Positions 48,927 to 51,788 of a stretch of DNA of 51,788 bases are shown piece after piece. The notes beneath the pieces were generated by a model. It worked only from the letters and a program-made list of their open reading frames with translations, ran no database searches and was not told the DNA's origin. The DNA is from Nitrospirota bacterium (GTDB lineage: Bacteria; Nitrospirota_A; Leptospirillia; Leptospirillales; Leptospirillaceae): the NCBI GenBank assembly GCA_027335985.1, contig DAHWGX010000044.1, forward strand, positions 1 through 51,788. Reading direction: 5' to 3'. The translations under genes were made by a program, and so were the position numbers. Each line of letters starts with the position of its first letter. Within the stretch, counting starts at the first letter, position 1.

Positions 48927-50699
48927 ATGGCAAAGAACGAACGCATCAGCGAAATGAAGGATCTGATCAATCTGGGCAAGGAACGCGGATATCTGACGTA
49001 CGACGAACTCAACCATGCCCTTCCCACCGAAGCGGTGGATTCCGAGGAGATGGATTCGATTCTGACCTACTTCGGCGACATGAACATCGACATCGTGGGA
49101 GACGAGTCGGAGCAGGGCGAGTTCGGCGAGATCGAGGGCGAGGAAGAGGAGATCTTCGAGGAACTCGAGACCCTCGGTCTCGAGTCCGAGGAAGACGCAG
49201 AAGAGGCCCAGGAGGCAGCCCTGTCCGCGGCCGTCCGGACCGACGACCCGGTGAGGCTCTACCTCAAGGAGATGGGCTCCGTTCCTCTCCTCACCCGCGA
49301 CGGGGAAATCCGGATCGCCCAGAGGATCGAGGAGGGCAAAACGGAGGTTTTCTCCTTCCTGTTCGGCATCCCCCTCTCCATCCAGAGCATCCTGGGCCTT
49401 CGGGACCGGGTCCAGACCGGGGTGATCGGGATCCGGGACGTAATCGACGTGGACGAGGAGGAGGAGACGGAGGAAGGAAAGTCTCCGGCCCTTCGAGAGG
49501 CCACGGAGACCTTCATCGCCCAGTCCTCCCGGATCGAGGAACAGTTCCACAAGATGAACGAGATCTCCCAGGAGATGAAGTCGGTCCTCAAGGACCAGTC
49601 CAAGAAGCGGGCCCTCCGGGACCGCCTCCGGAAGATCCGCCACGAGGTGGTCGAGGTCATCCTGGAGATGCACCTCCAGCAGAAGCAGATAGACATCCTC
49701 GTGGAGAAGCTCCGGGACGTGGTGGGTCAGTTCGAGGAGGCCGAACGCCAGCTCGAGCACTCCCGCCGGAAGATCGGCCACACCCGCGACGAAATCCTTC
49801 GCCGGCTGGGCGACGGATCGGAGGAGCCGACCTACGAGCCCGAAAAGAAGGATCTTTACGAGCAGTTCGCCCAGTCCCATGACCGGATCGCCCATCTCGA
49901 GGTCGAGACCCTGCTCTCCCCCTCCGAGGCCAAGGAAAGCCTCCAGCAGATTTTCCGCGGAGAGGAGAAGGTCCGGGAGGCCAAGGCCGAGCTCATCAAG
50001 GCCAACCTCCGCCTCGTCGTCTCCATCGCGAAGCGCTACACCAACCGGGGCCTCCAGTTCCTCGACCTCATCCAGGAAGGCAACATCGGCCTCATGAAGG
50101 CGGTGGACAAGTTCGAATACAAGAGGGGATTCAAGTTTTCGACCTACGCCACCTGGTGGATCCGCCAGGCCATCACCCGCGCGATCGCCGACCAGGCCCG
50201 GACCATCCGGATCCCGGTACACATGATCGAAACCATCAACAAGCTGATCCGGACGAGCCGCCATCTCGTCCAGGAACTCGGACGGGAGCCGCTCCCGGAG
50301 GAGCTGGCCAAGGAGATGCAGATGCCGGTCGACAAGGTCCGCCGGGTGCTGAAAATCGCCCGCGAACCGATTTCTCTTGAAACTCCGATCGGAGAGGAAG
50401 AAGATAGCCATCTGGGGGATTTCATCGAGGACAAGAAGACGATCTCCCCGATCGACTCGGCGGTGCGCTACGATCTGGTGAAGAAGATCGGCCAGGCCCT
50501 CTCCTCGCTCACGGACCGGGAGGAAAAGGTAATCCGGCTCCGCTTCGGAATCGGGGAGTCCACCGACCACACCCTGGAGGAGGTGGGCCAGGACTTCGAC
50601 GTGACCCGGGAGCGGATCCGCCAGATCGAGGCGAAGGCGTTGCGGAAGCTTCGCCATCCGAGCCGCAGCAACCATCTGAAGAGTTTCCTGGACTGGTAG
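48927..50699 (+). CDS. rpoD: RNA polymerase primary sigma factor RpoD
   Basis: Housekeeping sigma-70 (590 aa). An acidic N-terminal region 1.1 (residues 1-92, with a run of Glu), region 1.2 ([19 protein letters not shown]), a charged non-conserved insert, region 2 with the -10 recognition helix ([14 protein letters not shown], near residue 410), region 3 and region 4.2 with a helix-turn-helix ([20 protein letters not shown]). The promoters listed here match what such a sigma reads. It ends the rpsU-dnaG-rpoD operon; a tRNA gene lies 22 nt downstream. Confidence 0.96.
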   Translation: MAKNERISEMKDLINLGKERGYLTYDELNHALPTEAVDSEEMDSILTYFGDMNIDIVGDESEQGEFGEIEGEEEEIFEELETLGLESEEDAEEAQEAALSAAVRTDDPVRLYLKEMGSVPLLTRDGEIRIAQRIEEGKTEVFSFLFGIPLSIQSILGLRDRVQTGVIGIRDVIDVDEEEETEEGKSPALREATETFIAQSSRIEEQFHKMNEISQEMKSVLKDQSKKRALRDRLRKIRHEVVEVILEMHLQQKQIDILVEKLRDVVGQFEEAERQLEHSRRKIGHTRDEILRRLGDGSEEPTYEPEKKDLYEQFAQSHDRIAHLEVETLLSPSEAKESLQQIFRGEEKVREAKAELIKANLRLVVSIAKRYTNRGLQFLDLIQEGNIGLMKAVDKFEYKRGFKFSTYATWWIRQAITRAIADQARTIRIPVHMIETINKLIRTSRHLVQELGREPLPEELAKEMQMPVDKVRRVLKIAREPISLETPIGEEEDSHLGDFIEDKKTISPIDSAVRYDLVKKIGQALSSLTDREEKVIRLRFGIGESTDHTLEEVGQDFDVTRERIRQIEAKALRKLRHPSRSNHLKSFLDW

Positions 50700-50721
50700 G
50701 AGGCGGAAAGATTCACAAGAG

Positions 50722-50796
50722 GGGCCTATAGCTCAACGGCAGAGCTGCCGGCTCATAACCGGTTGGTTCCAGGTTCGAATCCTGGTGGGCCCACCA
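50722..50796 (+). tRNA. tRNA with anticodon CAT (Met elongator or lysidine-type Ile2)
   Basis: Full cloverleaf with encoded CCA: acceptor GGGCCTA / TGGGCCC (one T-G pair), D arm GCTC...GAGC, anticodon stem GCCGG / CCGGT (one G-T pair), loop CTCATAA, T arm CCAGG-TTCGAAT-CCTGG. The anticodon reads CAT. An initiator is unlikely because the 1-72 pair is intact. The TTGGTTCC variable loop is also seen in Ile2 tRNAs, which TilS converts to lysidine, so the amino acid is not settled. Confidence 0.92.
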
Positions 50797-50829
50797 TACA
50801 ACCAAAACGAGATGGAAAGGATAGGTCAC

Positions 50830-51570
50830 TTGGACGTGGGACCTTCGGTCCAGGATACGCTGGCCCTGGTTTATCGGTTGCAGACGATCGACAGCGAAAT
50901 GGCCCACATCACCCAGGAAATAGAGGCGAGCCGGGAGACCCTCCGCAAAAAGGAAGAGAGCCTCGAAACCTTGGCGAAGGTCATGGAGTCCGAGAAGAAC
51001 GAGATCCTCCGACTAAGCCGGGATCGTCGGGATCGGGAGGAGGAGCTCCGGACCAACGAGCACATCATCTCCGAGAACAAGAAGAAGAACAAGGAGCTCA
51101 AGCACTCCCGGGAAATCCAGGCCTATCTGGCCGAGATGGAGTTCCGCAGGGACGAGGTGGAAAGGCTTCAGGAAGACATCCTCCGGATCATGGAGACCCA
51201 GGAGACCCTCGAGAAGGCGCTGAAGGAGCGGGAAACGGAGTTCACCGACCGCCGGGAGGAGACAGAGGCATTGAGAGCGACGGCCGAGGAGGAAACCATT
51301 GGCCGCATAGAGCGGATCCGCGGCCTTGAAGGGGAAAAGGCCGCTCTTACGGAGCAGTTTCCCGTGCCCCTTTTCCAGCAGTACTCCCGCCTTCGCCAGT
51401 CCCACAGGAACGGGCTGGTCATCTCCCGCATCATGAACGGGACCTGCGAGGTCTGCCGAATGACCCTTCCGCCCCGCACGCTGACCGAGGTCAAGAAGCG
51501 GCAGAAAATCGTTCCATGCCTGCACTGCCAGCGATGGCTCTTCATGGAGGAGATCCCGGGCGGGAACTAG
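50830..51570 (+). CDS. Coiled-coil zinc-ribbon protein (DUF164/CdsZ-like)
   Basis: Soluble protein (246 aa) with a long coiled coil (about residues 15-175, very rich in Glu, Lys and Arg) and a C-terminal zinc ribbon with CEVC and CLHC pairs near residues 209 and 230. The family is widespread and its role is not settled. TTG 50830 has AAAGGA eight bases upstream; ATG 50812 is the alternative. A longer frame from 50785 overlaps the tRNA. rnpB follows. Confidence 0.8.
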   Translation: MDVGPSVQDTLALVYRLQTIDSEMAHITQEIEASRETLRKKEESLETLAKVMESEKNEILRLSRDRRDREEELRTNEHIISENKKKNKELKHSREIQAYLAEMEFRRDEVERLQEDILRIMETQETLEKALKERETEFTDRREETEALRATAEEETIGRIERIRGLEGEKAALTEQFPVPLFQQYSRLRQSHRNGLVISRIMNGTCEVCRMTLPPRTLTEVKKRQKIVPCLHCQRWLFMEEIPGGN

Positions 51571-51602
51571 GCCGAGCCGGCGCGGCATCCTCCGGAATTC
51601 GG

Positions 51603-51788
51603 ATCCGGACCAAAGACGGGCAGGTGGCCGCCCGGAACCCTTCGGGGATCCGGGAGGAAAGTCCGAGCACCACAGGGCAGGGCGCTGGGTAACACCCAGT
51701 CCTGGCGACAGGAAGGACAGTGCCACAGAAAACAAACCGCCGGACTCCGGTCCGGTAAGGGTGAAAAGGCGAGGTAAGAGCTCACCGC
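51603..51788 (+). ncRNA. rnpB: RNase P RNA (5' part; cut by the right edge)
   Basis: The catalytic RNA of RNase P, bacterial class A type. The conserved CR-I block GAGGAAAGTCCGAGC starts near 51653, followed by CACAGGGCAGG, then ACAGAAAACAAACCGCC and the GGTAAGGGTGAAAAGGCG / GGTAAGAGCTCACCGC blocks. An upstream CCGGAACCC-TTCG-GGGATCCGG hairpin fits P3. The exact 5' end (51600-51615) and the 3' half are not known. The zinc-ribbon gene ends 32 nt before. Confidence 0.92.

Noticed and set aside
48822..50675. Very long open frame (about 617 codons) opposite rpoD
   Set aside because: It lies exactly antisense to a certain gene, has low-complexity Leu/Asp/Gly composition and no recognisable domain. 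Codon bias in a GC-rich gene leaves the complementary frame open.

Overview
The window reads as an ordinary, gene-dense, GC-rich chromosomal segment of a diderm (Gram-negative-type) bacterium. It holds 59 protein genes that I can support (plus two speculative leader ORFs), two tRNAs and the 5' part of RNase P RNA. I see no phage, transposon, insertion sequence or CRISPR array. A POR-type 2-oxoacid:ferredoxin oxidoreductase in separate subunits, an anaerobic-route cobalamin cluster, a periplasmic c-type cytochrome and a YidC with a large periplasmic domain are together reminiscent of Nitrospirota such as Leptospirillum. That assignment is an inference from gene content and was not tested.

Layout. 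1-3336: por operon (alpha cut by the left edge, then beta, gamma and ferredoxin-like subunits), closed by a perfect intrinsic terminator. 3404-6077: a secreted DipZ-like thioredoxin, prmA and pyrF. 6101-11582 (minus strand): a translationally coupled run cbiD-cbiE-cbiT-cbiG-cbiH-cobO-def. 11727-21451: an origin-type cluster without dnaA, namely rplI-rpmH-rnpA-yidD-yidC-mnmE-mnmG-rsmG-(parS)-parA-parB-bactofilin-mnmA. 21485-27897: a DnaQ-type exonuclease, tRNA-Val(CAC) on the minus strand, ileS, lspA, a TPR protein and rluD. 27913-31416 (minus strand): an outer-membrane-type protein, a VOC protein, a polyprenyl synthase and a DUF1015 protein. 31551-34071: a nitrilase-family hydrolase, trmI (minus) and a cytochrome c with a long leader. 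34137-39455: a long leader followed by rho, rpmE, prfA, prmC and murA. 39452-46339: a compact histidine operon, hisG-D-C-B-H-A-F-IE, ending in a HIT protein. 46346-50699: the macromolecular synthesis operon rpsU-yqeY-dnaG-rpoD. 50722-51788: a tRNA with anticodon CAT, a coiled-coil zinc-ribbon protein and the start of rnpB.

How the genes work together. Many act on translation: ribosomal proteins L9, L34, L31 and S21; RF1 with its methylase PrmC; PrmA; peptide deformylase; IleRS; the wobble-uridine enzymes MnmE/MnmG/MnmA; RsmG, RluD and TrmI; and both RNase P subunits. A second theme is chromosome and envelope upkeep (ParABS, bactofilin, YidC/YidD, LspA, MurA, polyprenyl synthase). Operons are very tight, with many 1-11 nt overlaps (ATGA, GTGA, TGATG), so translational coupling looks to be the rule. 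Several strong sigma-70 promoters are readable (tRNA-Val, cytochrome c, rho, rpsU), as are two TGnTATAAT extended -10 elements.

Most worth a second look: hisG has no usable ATG, GTG or TTG and appears to start at AUA behind a perfect AGGAGG; lspA has a related start problem; the rho leader is about 440 nt and holds two small ORFs with ribosome-binding sites; hairpins sit between por genes; a perfect parS lies in the parA leader; and a bactofilin gene overlaps parB.
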